Assembly (NCBI GenBank): GCA_022478985.1
Contig: JAKSZP010005649.1
Coordinates: 22,792 to 86,791 of the forward strand
Origin: Massospora cicadina
Lineage: Eukaryota; Entomophthoromycota; Entomophthoromycetes; Entomophthorales; Entomophthoraceae
Direction of reading: 5' to 3'
DNA: 64,000 nt
The notes under the pieces were generated by a model that saw only the letters and a program-made list of their open reading frames with translations, made no database searches and had not been told where the DNA came from. The number at the start of each line of letters is the position of its first letter. Positions within the stretch are counted from its first letter, which is position 1. Below, piece by piece: positions 12,540 through 23,028 of the stretch. The translations under genes were made by a program, and so were the position numbers.

Positions 12540-13501
12540 TAACGGAAAGCTTTGATGATCTCTGAGCAGCTGGCACAGTCCTGAGTGCCAGCCCAGCTAT
12601 TCTCATATGCTTAATAGCCTTTCCGCAAGATAATATATTGGACTGATTGTCAAGATTTTCATAAATCCAGAATGTCCTCGACTTCAGCTTCCTCTGTGCC
12701 CTCAATCACAATGGACTATGGGTCTGAGGGGATTGCCCCTTGAATGGGGATAGATGAGACACATGGAAGACTGGGTATTGCTTCTAGTGGGGTGGCAGAT
12801 AAAAATGGAAGGCACCATTTCCCAAGTCCTCTTCCACCAAGTGGGGACCTGATCGCTTACTTTCAAGCTTAAATGATAACACCTGCATGTTCAAGTAGCG
12901 CGTGTCAATCATAACGTGGGATTCTACATTTATTTTGTGCGCTGGTTGCCATTTCTGATCTGCAAGCCTCTTATAATCACTTATTGTCTTAGTTAAGTGC
13001 TCCTGAAGCATGGAATGTATGACCTGATTGTACTGGACATTATCAGCTGCAGCTGGTACCTCTGGGAGGAAGCATGGGCCAACCAAGAATAAAGGGTTAT
13101 AACCCAAGGTAGCCTCATATGGGGAGAAACCCATGGGCATATATGTTCCATTGTTATATTTAAACTGTATGAGGGTAAGGTCTTCCGCCTAGGTATCCTG
13201 ATCAGCTGCAGCGTAGCACACGCAGGTACTGATCCATGATCTGATTGATCTATTTGGTTTAACCATCCAACTGTGGATGGTACACAGTAGAACAAAAAGG
13301 TTTGATCTTTAAGATCTCCTTGAGCTTGTTCCAAAAATGCACCATAATTTGAGGCCCATGGTCACTGACAATCTCCCAAGAAAGTCTGTGATCAATTAAG
13401 AACACATGGCGCACGAAAGGATGAGTAGTTTCTTTGGAAGTAATAGTGGATAAGCATGGGATAAACAGGGAAAATTTAGTGAAGTAATCTATGACCACCA
13501 T
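12540..13501 (-). pseudogene. Chromovirus integrase with C-terminal chromodomain
   Basis: Read on the minus strand, the catalytic core starts with VVIDYFTKFSLFIPC (from about 13,498), whose Asp is the first catalytic residue. It continues with EIVSDHGPQIMVHFWNKL (second Asp in S-D-H-G, about 13,376) and STVYHPQLDG (about 13,275). The Asn-Asn and G-x-S-P-Y-E-A-T-L-G-Y-N-P block (about 13,150-13,070) and a GPF-like segment (SGPHLVEEDLGNGAFHFYLP) follow. Downstream, about 12,680-12,550 reads EAEVEDILDL, then KGY and ENSW, then a hydrophobic stretch: the layout of a chromodomain with its V-E-x-I-L-D and W-x-G-Y motifs (W reads R here). At least two frameshifts and several stops interrupt it. Confidence 0.85.
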
Positions 13502-14100
13502 GACTGATGTGAACCCTTGGAGCTGCGTAGCTCAACAATAAAGTTTACAGACACTAATGTCCATGGCCCCTATGCCTGATGTAAGGGGTGTAAAAGACCA
13601 TTACTACAATATCAGTTAAATTTGGCCCATACACAAGTTACACAGTTCGCGATCCATGCTGGGACATCCTTTGGCAAGCCTGGACATTTATTATGCTTGA
13701 TTAGAGAATGCACTTCTTATTACCAGGAGAGTGACTGCAGGAGAATTTTGATGAGCCTATATTACTTTGTCTCAAAGGAGGGGAGGAAAAACACCTGAAA
13801 CCTAAATTGGACGAGCCCCTCAGCCAGAGAATAAAAGGAATGCTTTAAAGGTGGGAGGGACAACCGCTCTATAAGGTACACCCCTTCTGCACAAGCCGTT
13901 TACGCTGCTAAGACCTGCGAAATCAAGGGTGCATCTGGATTTAAGTCTGCTGCTACAACTGCAGGAGGTATGATGGCCAAGATATGGGTTGGGGAAATGA
14001 CTGACAAGATCCGCCTCATATGAGTCAGCTGGGAAAAGTGTGGGATTGCGGCTTAGAAAATTTGAAAAGGACATATAACGCTCCTTACACAAACTCATAT
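13502..14100 (-). pseudogene. Chromovirus RNase H to integrase linker, HHCC region eroded
   Basis: This stretch lies between RNase H and the integrase core and should hold the end of RNase H and the HHCC finger. The frame at 14,098-13,820 (92 codons) starts MSLCKERYMSFSNFLSRNPTLFPADS; the S-F-S-N-F-L-S-R part resembles the A-D-x-L-S-R end of gypsy RNase H. Further down, WIANCVTCVWAKF (about 13,655-13,620) has the C-x2-C spacing of the integrase finger. I could not find the two His of the HHCC motif. Confidence 0.55.
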
Positions 14101-15492
14101 TTTAAGTTTTTACTGAACAAGTCCCAGTAGCTTTGCGCCAGTCAAGGTGCCAACTTCTGTTGTTTTTGGAAGTAAAGAAGAGCTTGGTGGTCCGTTTACA
14201 CAGTCCTCATGCTGAGCTCCCTGAAGGAGATACCGCCAGTGGATCAAAGCAACTCCACGGCTGTTAACTCATTGTTGTAAATGGCCTAGGATTGCTCAGT
14301 AAAAGAATACTTGCAAGAAAAATAAGCTACTGGGTTTTTCAACACATCATGCTCTTGGATCAGGACAAGGCACTACCACGGCGGAAGATGCATTGCCAGA
14401 TACAATATAGGGTTTGGAGTATTCACTTGTTTCAGAATGTGGGGTGACAAAAACACCTCCTTAATTGAATTGAATGCCTGCTGGCACTTGTGCATCCAAC
14501 AAAAGGGAACGTTCTTGCCTGTGAGTGGGTGGAGTGGGACGGATAACTGGGATAGTGCTAGAGATTTTTTTATGAATATAATAGTGCCTAAGAAGCTTAT
14601 CAATTGCTTTTGGGTTGTTGGATTTGGTCATTCAGGGATGGCGTCCTGTTTGTTGGGCGGAATGGCGTACCCATTTTTAAGATGAGGTTACCCAAGAAAA
14701 TGACTTCCCCACTAAAGCTCACACTTTGAGGGTTTAACAAACAGACCCGCCTTATGCAAGACAGCCACAACTGCCTCCAAGTCCTTGGCATGTTTCTTGG
14801 GAGAGTGAGAGTGTACTAGGATATCATAAATATCTGTGACTACAAAGGTGAACCGGAGATCACCCAGCACACTATTGATCATCTGTTGATATGTTGTGGG
14901 CGCATTATTAAGCCCAAAAGGCATTATCAAAATTGGAATATGCTCATCTAGTCTGGATAGCGTTAAGCCATTCCTGACCTTCCTTTCCTGAACTTGATAA
15001 AAGGCATTGATTAGATAAGGTTTTTTAAAAAAAACCATGACTTTGAAATCTCTTGGCCAATTGTCTGTTCCAATAACAGTTGGTAAGGATCATGAACCAT
15101 GATAATTTTGAGGTGCTCATAATTCACGCAGGGACAAAGGGAATCATCAGTCTTCTTGGCAAAGATGATTGGAGAGGCAACTGGGGAGGTCTCCTTAAAC
15201 AACCACCCCTTCTTTAGAACGTCATCCAATCATGCATTGAGGGCAGCCTCCTCTATGGCATGTGGGTACTTTGGACAATTTATGTTACCACCTCCACTGT
15301 TGTCCAAAAAGTTAAATTGAATTCCATATGTGGTAGAAGGCAGTTAGCCTTGTTGGTGTTAAAGATACTCTGGTAGCCCATCAACGCAGTGGGTAAATCT
15401 GGTGGAAGACCTATGGGAGATACAAGGGATGTAACTGATCCACAATTTTGAGTTTGGTAAAAATATCTAATGGAAGAACCCAACCTCTGCAT
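14100..15492 (-). pseudogene. Chromovirus reverse transcriptase and RNase H
   Basis: Order on the minus strand: a pre-RT stretch with YQSIFNTNKANCLLPH (about 15,375), then KKGWLFKETSPVASPIIFAKK (about 15,215-15,150) and SLCPCVNYEHLK, RT blocks 1-2. Then MPFGLNNAPTTYQQMINSVL (about 14,920-14,860) precedes VVTDIYDILVHSHS, where the Y-L-D-D active site reads I-Y-D-I. Block 6-7 follows (HKAGLFVKPSKCEL). RNase H starts near 14,600 with LSVPLHPLTGKNVPFCW and QQAFNSIKEVFLSP, and continues to about 14,250 with KNPVAYFSCKYSFTEQ. Frameshifts separate the blocks. The lost YxDD motif and the stops show it cannot make enzyme. Confidence 0.88.
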
Positions 15493-15658
15493 GACCGTTG
15501 GAAAATGACAGTATGTTAGATCCCAGTGGATCTTCTTATGCTGCTGACGCTACCAACTTACACCCAAAATTACTGGGAACATGAGTTTAGGCATCACAAA
15601 GAAGCAATCACAAAAACTAAACTGGTGGACTGAGAAGGGTACTGAGATCACTTTAAAA
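15493..15658 (-). pseudogene. Chromovirus protease/gag-pol junction remnant
   Basis: Short stretch upstream of RT up to the half-LINE insertion. No D-T-G protease motif is readable. By position it is the protease or linker. The last 22 bp (15,637-15,658) double as the left target-site duplication of half-LINE copy 2. Confidence 0.35.
15637..15658. repeat. Target-site duplication, left, half-LINE copy 2
   Basis: GGGTACTGAGATCACTTTAA... is repeated imperfectly at 17,539-17,563 (GGGTACCAGGATCTGTACTT...). The first 13 bases match at 10 positions, then CTTTA is shared after a short length difference. Confidence 0.6.
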
Positions 15659-17538
15659 CTTTCTTTCGCTTTGATCAACTAAATCAAAGCCAAATTTTAA
15701 GTTTTATAAGATACAATAAAACGTCGCTTGAATTGAGCAAGTTTAATTGAAATTTTAATGCTATTGGTGTCTGATGCCCCGAGTTGGGGTGGTAGTGCGC
15801 CGCCTTCTGGCATCCTTTGGCCACATCCAAAGCGCGTCCAGGGTAACTCTACTAGCCCTCCCAATGCCACCTGGCGTTACGTCCCACTTAGGGACTTAAG
15901 TCACCATCTTACATGCTCATAGGTGGTGCTCTCTCATAGCAACCTGCATTTTGGCCTCTGAGTCAAATATGGGATTCTTTTCCCATATGTGAACATGACC
16001 ATCAATGAAATGGACATGGCGTTTTTCAAACCCACCGTATATTTTAATTTTTGCCCACTCAAGGGCTATTTTGACCTCATATCAATCCATGGCCAATGCA
16101 GTGGCAGCATCTAAGCTTCCAATTATGTTTGAAAATATTCCTAACACACTGTTCTTACACAGCTCCTGGATGAGGCAACTTTGGTGGTCCAGTTTTCTGG
16201 ATTGCTGTCATTTCTCTCCCCAAAAACCTCCACCACAAGCTCATGAAGGGTTTGGCTGTCTATGGCACAGACCTCATGTTGCAATTCGTTGTTCCAAATA
16301 AAGTGGATCATTTGGGAGGGCCGCACTCCTTTGCAATTAATCCGCCCATTCCATCATGACACCCTTTTTGAAATTCCCCTCTTATGGTGATCAAATCCGC
16401 CCTTGATCACGCATTCTGAGCGTGCGTCAAAAACTGCCAAGCTATTTTCCCCTAGTGCTTCAAGCTTTATCACTCAAAACATAAGTGCCCTACAGCTTCC
16501 ACCTCTGCCACTTCTGCTGCTCCCCATCTGGCGTCGGCTCAGCTGCTGCCATGAACCAAATTTTTCAAGTGGGACTTGATTCTCCTGCCCCAACCTCAGA
16601 AGATTCTGGTCTGGCTTCTAAAGCTGAAGCCAATCATAATTTAAAAAATTACAAAAATTGAGTCAAATTACATCAACCTAAGGTAATGTCTGAAACAGTT
16701 TCATTTGAGCTGCCATAGTTGACAGTTCATGGCCAATCAATGTGCAGCCAACTTGCCAACTCCAGTGGCTGGATCAGTGTTAGCTGAGTCAAAACCTTTC
16801 AAGTGTCTCAATTAGATTGATGAAAAGGACCAGTCATTCAATGTTAAACTGGATTTTACATTAGAGGGTTTTCCATTAATACTCCCAAATCGTGCCCCCA
16901 ATTTATCCTAAAATGGTTATCACATTTATAAAAATATAAATAAAATGGAAGTTGAGAATGCAGCTGCCCCTGCCAACACCCTACTTTGTCAGCAACTACA
17001 ATGGACAATGGACCCTATTGTTGATGGTGTTTATATCCCCAAATTTTTCTCATGATTTTGATGAAGATGATAGATATAAAATTGAGGAGCTGGCCTTTGG
17101 TGCGAGCCATGCCTTCAGTTAATACAACAAAAACCTTTATCTATGACCCTAATTATACTGAAACCTGCCAGCGCATTAAAACATTTACTTGTGTGCCTGC
17201 TCTCATCACTTTTGCTGAGCATCAACATGCTTAATACGTTGAGGTGATGGACACTGCTGGCCTCATCAACAAAGAAAACCCCCAATTATACCTCCTTATG
17301 CCCCATGTCACTGATGCTCCCACCCCGATGCTGTCCACCATGGTCTGCCAGCTGAAAGTGGGCGCCAGACAAAAGTTTTCCAAAAGCTTCCTTGCCTTCT
17401 TATATAGCTTCCTAAACTGTCAGCTGAGGTGCCATTTTAGGATTTTTTTATTTCTGATAATCCCTTTATTTGGCCCATTTGAAAATAAAATGCATTGCGG
17501 CTCCCCCTTTTGGTTTGGGCACCTTTAGTGCTAAAAAA
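15659..17538 (+). mobile_element. Half-LINE copy 2, subfamily B (LINE-type 3' tail)
   Basis: A 1,880 bp insertion starting CTTTCTTTCGCTTTG and ending TTTAGTGCTAAAAAA, with diverged 20 bp-scale target-site duplications. The tail from about 17,475 on (ATAAAATGCATTGCGG, then TTTGGTTTGGGCACC, then the A run) aligns with the 3' end of the full LINE at 47,331-47,400. One decayed coding region runs on the + strand: the GYF-D block of the RRM-like domain (near 16,065), later the region around FDEDDRYKIEELAFGASHA (about 17,056-17,110), then a C-terminal block also found in copy 6 (17,190-17,310). There is no endonuclease or RT. It lies within the minus-strand chromovirus and is therefore younger than it. 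Confidence 0.75.
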
Positions 17539-18245
17539 GGGTACCAGGATCTGTACTTTATAATATGGATGGGAGGCCAATGAGGCAACCAACGCTGCTG
17601 GCCCCAGGTCCAAATCAAGATCCAGCTGCTGTGACAACTTCAAAACTCATGAAGTTGCCTTCTGCTCCAGTGTTGAACAAGGCCTCAAAGGACAACTGGC
17701 GGGCTAATACAAATTTTAACTGGTAATAAAAAGTAGGCGTAATTTTGTTTATTGGTGGATGTGGTCAAATCTGCTAACACAAAAGAGATTATAATTAATT
17801 TGGGGGGAAATCAGGTTCCTTTATATGATCAAATTTGGCGCAAACAGGGGGTTGCATCTCGTCCTCTTCAGGCTGGAACTCTGTTGACTTGCAGATGGTG
17901 ATCTGGTGCGGACCAACTCGGGCGTGGGGAAGCGTCAGGGCCTAGAACCAATACAGATACTGCTTCAACAATTGGGATACAAACCTGGGGCCAAGTTGGT
18001 AAGACCAATCGGGAAGTTCCAGCTTTGAGACCAGACTAAAGGTAAAGTAAAGAGTAATGGAACAATTTGACCATGAAGGAGTTCCTCCAAAGCCATCTGG
18101 GATCTGCTAATAAGATCAGCTATTGACAAGACAAACAACAGAAGACAGGCTACTGACTGAACATTCATATGGATTATGGTAACCATTGCGTCGCCCGCCT
18201 CCTAAAGAAGGGAAGAAATGGCTGAAAACAATGGACGGTTGATTA
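17539..18245 (-). pseudogene. Chromovirus gag/leader remnant
   Basis: About 700 bp between the 5' LTR and half-LINE copy 2, first transcribed part of the element. It holds a 73-codon open stretch starting at 18,186 with a hydrophobic N-terminus (VACLLLFVLSIADLI) and a 68-codon stretch from 17,643. Neither shows a capsid or CCHC knuckle motif that I recognise. It is much shorter than a normal chromovirus gag (about 1 kb or more), so deletion is likely. No TGG-type primer-binding site is evident just inside the LTR. Confidence 0.4.
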
Positions 18246-19521
18246 TGTCAGGGAGACTGCACATAAAGTTTAGAATGGCCTGCCATTCAGTATGAAAAAG
18301 AATCTAAAAGGCGATCCAGAATTCCAGGGGCATTGCCACTCAGGAATGTTGTAATAGGCTGAGAGATGAGCAACAACAGAGGACTGATGGGCTGCAAATG
18401 TAAAAACAAACCCAGTGAAGAACCAGGCTATTGCAAACCCAGAGCCAAAGACTGAGGCAATGGGAGTTGAAAAATTGGAATAAGATCCATAAAGCCCTTG
18501 ACACAAAAGACCCAGGTGACTAATTTAGAGGATTTAAGCTATTAATATTACTGAAAAATTCAGTTTATACTTGGGACATGGGGCTTCATTGCAGATGTTA
18601 TGGGGTTTGGCGAGAAAAATGTGAGCATTAAATAAATTTAAGCATGGAAAGATCTTTATTGTATTAAAAATAAGAGAATTGACCTTCAAATTCTCAGTGT
18701 GTTATGTCTGCTTGGATAGATGATCAGTTTTTGAGGAATAGCTTAGGAAAGCGCAGGTTTGGGACCTCAAGATTTGGCCTATCCTGGAAAACTTTGAGCC
18801 AGGGGAAAAACGAACTTAATTTAAAACAACTATTAAGTGTTGATGGTGGGCCAGTTCACTGTTAGTTCATCCACAGATGCCTAAATTGCCAATTTTCTTC
18901 AGTTTTGGAGACTAGAGCGACAGCATCTCGCCCACCAGGCAGCGGGAACCTCCCAAAGCCACCCCACATATTGGCGGTCCCATGAGGTCAGGAACCAGTT
19001 CAGGGCATCCAACCCACCCGCACCCTGTCACTCCTTCATTTGTTTGGCCAAGCGAGAAATGTTGAATGGGGATTTTAATGCTTTTGGATTTTGTTTTGAG
19101 CTAGCAGCAACATTTCCCAATGGCCTAGTGCCATAGGCAAGCTTTTCCAACAATTTGACACTAGACGCTGTTTTTGCTGAAAGTATGCGTCCATTAGGCT
19201 TGTTGCTGAGGGTTTGGGGCTCTCAGTCCTAGATGCTAAAACCTTGTTGCCATCAACTTCATTCAAACCTTTATCCCCATATGGATTCCAACTTCCTTTT
19301 AAATTGGCACAATTTCCCTTGATTAATTATACTTATTTGGCTGAATTCAATACTGAGATGGAAGGCGGGGTCCTTAAAGGGTAAGCTGTTACCCAACGCT
19401 CATTAACCACATGAGTGAGTCACCCTGGGAGATGAGAGGGGCAGCTTGCCTTCTTAGCCTTTTTGATGTGAATGAGAATGTCACCCAATCTAAGCGGAGG
19501 GGGCGCTCCCCCAGACTTACA
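18246..19521 (-). repeat. Chromovirus 5' LTR
   Basis: 1,276 bp, aligned end to end with 11,125-12,405. In the element's sense it starts TGTAAGTCTGGGGG and ends CTCCCTGACA. The flanking CACGC at 19,522-19,526 matches the one before the 3' LTR. Confidence 0.85.
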
Positions 19522-19526
19522 CACGC
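19522..19526. repeat. Target-site duplication CACGC, right, chromovirus
   Basis: Exact copy of 11,120-11,124, directly after the LTR terminus. Confidence 0.85.
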
Positions 19527-19653
19527 CAAAGGGTTATCCAGTGCTTCTGGACCCATCAACTAAGGCGAAACGGCAAGGGTTAGCTAGTTTTCATACTGGT
19601 TGATCTTCCAACCAGCAGAGTTCACTGTCACCGGAAAAGGTGATTTTCCAACA
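19527..19653 (+). repeat. LTR-A1, second part
   Basis: Continuation of the split LTR-A1. It aligns with LTR-A2 20,706-20,828: GGCAAGGGTTAGC and TTTTCATACTGGTT correspond to GGCAAGGGTCAGC and CTTCATACTGGTT. It ends CCAACA just before a primer-binding-like TAACGCTCACTACAG. Confidence 0.7.
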
Positions 19654-19889
19654 GTAACGCTCACTACAGAGGGTCTTCTGGTTGGTGCTGGAGTAGCTGA
19701 CAGGGTGGGGAGGAGGTAGGATAAGGTGCTTCCAGTTTGGTCAGGGAGGAGAAGAGCAAGCTGGTTTGACCTGAAAGCAGAGGTTAGATTCTGGCAATTG
19801 TTGTCTTGGGGAGGGTCAAGCCCTGGACGCCCGCCCCATATGCCAAGGCTGGTAGTAGGAGGAATGCCATCTGTTTAAGTTGAGGGAAA
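19654..19889 (+). mobile_element. TRIM-like internal region 1 (non-coding)
   Basis: Only 236 bp separate LTR-A1 from LTR-A2. It begins with GTAACGCTCACTACAG, a diverged version of the TGGTGCTCACTACAG primer-binding motif used by several gypsy elements in this window, and ends with a purine-rich GTTGAGGGAAA directly before the next TGTCAG. There is no coding capacity. PBS plus PPT between LTRs of about 0.9-1.15 kb defines a TRIM/SMART-like non-autonomous LTR element that must borrow enzymes. Confidence 0.65.
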
Positions 19890-20828
19890 TGTCAGAATTT
19901 AACCAGATGGAGTCCTCAAATGATTTTCCATTATCTATGAGAAATGTCAATTCTTGGTGGATTGGCTCATCAACTTAATTTTGTGGTGTACTATGAGATT
20001 ACTTGATAATTGTCACCAAATTGGATTGAGAAGAATCAGCATTCTGCCAAAATTGGGAGTTATGTTTAATCAGGGCCAGTAAATTACCCAAAATTTTATA
20101 CAAATCACTGGCAACTAGTTAATGAGGATGATCATTTATAATGATCTAGCATATGTCAGCGGAAGCCAAAGATTCCAAGTTAGAGGTGGCAAGGTTGTTT
20201 CCAGAAGCTAATATCAATTGTCAAATATTGCCTGAAAAAGGCGTACCACATATGATTGAGTACGGAGAGTTAAAAAGCTGTTGGTAAGAAGCCAAGTTAT
20301 TTCAAGATTACCAAGAGGTTGAGTATGTTTTCAGTGCACAATTACTAAGTTGCTTTAAATTTAATATCTACATATATTTAATAATTGTAAAGCTCACCAG
20401 CGCCTGAAGGCTTAGGATGAAGCCAAAACTAATACATAAACATCTGGAAGGATGGGGCGAGAGGGCAAACACCAGGGAAATGAGAAGTGAAGCAGAAAGG
20501 AAGAGAGAATGGTTGGCTAGAAGATCCTGCGAGGATCTTTTAGGTTGGCAATGCGCATGGTAGCCCTATGTACCTATAAATACCTGATGCTTCCCTTTCA
20601 ATAAATATCTCCCTTTGCCCAATCTAACTTTTGCTATAAGTTTATATTTATTTCGTTGGTTGGAGTTTAGGCTGGGGGATCCCCAAATGGCATGGGTGAC
20701 ACGCCTAGGGTCAGCTGGCGCTGCTGGCCTGGTCATCTAAGCAAAATGGCAAGGGTCAGCCAGTCTTCATACTGGTTGGCCTGCTGACCAGCAGGGCCCG
20801 CTGTCACCAGAAAATTCGATTTTTGACA
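19890..20828 (+). repeat. LTR-A2
   Basis: 939 bp. Starts TGTCAGAATTTAACCAGATG, ends GATTTTTGACA, so it has the TGTCA...TGACA inverted ends. It carries a promoter-like CCTATAAATACC (about 20,573-20,584) and AATAAA (about 20,602). It serves as the right LTR of internal region 1 and the left LTR of internal region 2, the shared-LTR pattern produced by recombination between adjacent copies. Confidence 0.75.
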
Positions 20829-21009
20829 GTGATGTTCACCAGAGGGGGCTTCATTGGTGGGCTGCTCGAGTTTTTGGAGGACAGGTTAGGATGTGGTGAG
20901 AGATACTGGTTCAGACCTGGCGCTCCTTAGAGGGAACGCTGAGGTGTTCATGGCCCACCAACAGGGTGGGTCGCAAAGGAGGAATACCATCTGGTTAATT
21001 GGAGTGAAA
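20829..21009 (+). mobile_element. TRIM-like internal region 2 (non-coding)
   Basis: 181 bp. Starts GTGATGTTCACCAGAG (diverged PBS), contains CTGGCGCTCCTTAGAGGGAACGC-like sequence matching the inverted copy at 23,510-23,687, and ends with the purine-rich GGAGTGAAA before the next LTR. No ORF. Confidence 0.65.
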
Positions 21010-22159
21010 TGTCATAAAATTAACCAGATAGATTCCTCCCAATAAAATCAGAATTAGGGGTTTCAATAGTTGGTCGTGATTTTCAGCTAATCTCCTAGTT
21101 CAATAAGTTTTATATATTATTTGCCAATTGGTGCTCCCTCTTGGGTGAGTTGAGCCCTTTTAAAGATTGGGGATAATCCCTGATAGTAAAGTTATTTAAA
21201 GGTCAACACCATTGACTAATGCTGAGGATGTTGACCAATTAATTACTAAATGATCAGGTTTGCGGAATTCTAGTTCTACGCTGACCACCAATCATTGGGC
21301 CATTGTGGGATTTTCTGGCGGAAAGCCAAGTTTCCTATATCAACCATATGATGATGATTTTGCTGCCCCTGAGTTTGAGTACCAATGACTAAGGCTGAGA
21401 ATACTCAAGTACTTTTATAATAGAAGTTTATATATGACTGGCTGGCAAATTGTGCCAATGATGGGTCAAAATAAATTTCATTGTTTGGGATGAACGTAGA
21501 GAAATGAAATCAGTAACACAGATGACTGATGATTGGATGAGATCCAGCTTGGATGGCTGATGGGTTTTGAATAGGCGCAGTAGCCTAAGTATAAATAGGC
21601 ATCATTCCCTCCTAATAAAGATCTCTCTTTCGCCCATCTTTTGTTAGTATTTAATAGTTGGTCTGCTAGATTAATGGAAGATGGGACTGGAGATCCCTGA
21701 GGCAGGTGTGTGGTGATGCGCCTGGAGTGGCTGACGCTGCCAGCTCCCATACCTCAGCCCTGCAAGAAACCACCTTCAGGAACCTGCCAACTGGCTACCA
21801 ATGACAAGGGGCTGATGCCCATCAGCCATTAGGGTGGTGCAGTGTGAGATTTCCATAGCCTCCCAAGATGGTTTATGACTTGCCAGGACGCACCCAAGAG
21901 GTACTGGAGATTGGTCATAAGGGAGAAGAAGCAAAGGGTTGGGCCGCCCAGGAAGGGGGCTGAGGACCACTGGTGCACTCCCAAGAGGAGCCAATGTGCT
22001 AAGACGAATTTTTTGGTCTGCTGGGTAGGTAGGTTGGATGTGGACTTGTGGGAATTAGTACGCCTATGAAGGAAAATCAGAAAGGGCCACCAGTCATCAT
22101 ACTGCTTGGCTTGGCACACTAGTGGAGCCAACTGTCACTGGAAGAGCAATTTTCTGACA
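21010..22159 (+). repeat. LTR-A3
   Basis: 1,150 bp. Starts TGTCATAAAATTAACCAG and ends TTTTCTGACA. TATA-like AAGTATAAATAGG (about 21,589) and AATAAAG (about 21,616) match LTR-A2 in position. The downstream part is longer than in LTR-A2. It forms an imperfect inverted repeat with LTR-A4. Open frames at 21,478-22,131 on the minus strand and 21,875-22,069 on the + strand lie inside this LTR and are not credible genes. Confidence 0.7.
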
Positions 22160-22263
22160 GAACCCTTCATTGTTTTTCAGGATCCTGGTTCAGTGTCCTT
22201 GATGCTTTTATCTCCCTCCCCATCCTTAGTAGGAGGTTACTACCATTGATGTCTTTCTCATGT
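22160..22263. other. 104 bp centre of the LTR-A inverted repeat
   Basis: Unique sequence between LTR-A3 (+) and LTR-A4 (-). No internal region lies on this side of either LTR, so both are 3' LTRs facing tail to tail. Confidence 0.55.
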
Positions 22264-23014
22264 TGTCACAAAATTGACCTTGGGCTTCACTAGTGTGCCA
22301 GACCAACCAGTATGAAGACTGGTGGCCCTTTGCTATTTTGCCTTCATTGGCATACCAACCCTTATAAGTCCGCCGTCCAACCTACCAACTAACTACCAAT
22401 GGCTTGCCTTTAGCCCCAGGCATCCTTGGCGTGTGCCCTGGCAAGTCCTGCCCCCTTTCCTGGGTAGCTCAGGCACTTCTGTGCTGCTCCACCCTTGCAA
22501 CCCTTCACCAACCCATCTGGGTATGCCCCAGCGAGTCCATCTCCCTTCTTGGGTGGCTATGGCACCTCCTGCGCTGCACCTTGCTAGGGTTGATGGCTAT
22601 GCAGCTCACCACTGGTAGCCAGCTGGCCAGGTTCCCACTAGTTCCTCATAAGGAGGAGGTATGGGTGCTGGCAACGCTGGCCACTCCAGGTGTGATCACC
22701 TGCGCCTATCAGGGCTCTCCTATCTCACCTTCCCCACTATAGTGGCTCTTGCTACTTCAAACAAATAGGAAAAATAGGCAAATGAGAGATGTCTATTTAG
22801 AGGGAATGAACAACTATTTAGACTACATTCAGGGCTACTGCACCCAAGTGCTCTTTGGCCAATCATCTGCCAGAAATCCCATCAGTCACTTGATTGCAAA
22901 CTCTTTATCAGGTTATTTACTTTCTTCAATCATACTCATAGCATTTCCCTCTTAGATCTGCTCACTGATCACTGAATTTATATTAGGTCAATACATCCTC
23001 AGCATAAGTCGCTG

Positions 23015-23028
23015 GTCGATTGTATATA
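23015..23028. repeat. Target-site duplication, left, SINE
   Basis: GTCGATTGTATATA; matches 23,199-23,212 at 13 of 14 positions. Confidence 0.7.

Larger units (their letters stand above)
11125..19521 (-). mobile_element. Chromovirus (chromodomain Ty3/gypsy), 8.4 kb including a nested insert
   Basis: A complete minus-strand LTR retrotransposon: 5' LTR 18,246-19,521, internal region 12,406-18,245, 3' LTR 11,125-12,405, bounded by the perfect 5 bp repeat CACGC. The LTRs read TGTAAG...CTGACA in the element's sense. A purine-rich tract (AAAAGAGAAGGG, rc of about 12,408-12,419) abuts the 3' LTR. Pol runs from about 15,490 down to 12,540 and ends in a chromodomain, which defines the chromovirus branch; such domains steer integration toward chromatin marks. 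Half-LINE copy 2 (15,659-17,538) is inserted upstream of RT. Without it the internal region is only about 3.9 kb, so gag appears shortened. It is broken by stops and frameshifts and sits inside LTR-A1. Confidence 0.88.

Noticed and set aside
12292..12542. Three overlapping + strand ORFs of 67-71 codons
   Set aside because: They lie across the chromovirus 3' LTR and the pol end, overlap each other in different frames and have no counterpart in the other LTR.
10302..20701. Reading 10,302-11,121 and 19,890-20,701 as the two LTRs of the chromovirus between them
   Set aside because: The chromovirus has its own LTRs with a CACGC duplication directly inside, is on the opposite strand, and LTR-A1 continues on the far side at 19,527.
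22322..22742. Two overlapping + strand ORFs (98 and 112 codons)
   Set aside because: Antisense to LTR-A4; the aligned part of LTR-A3 does not keep the frame.
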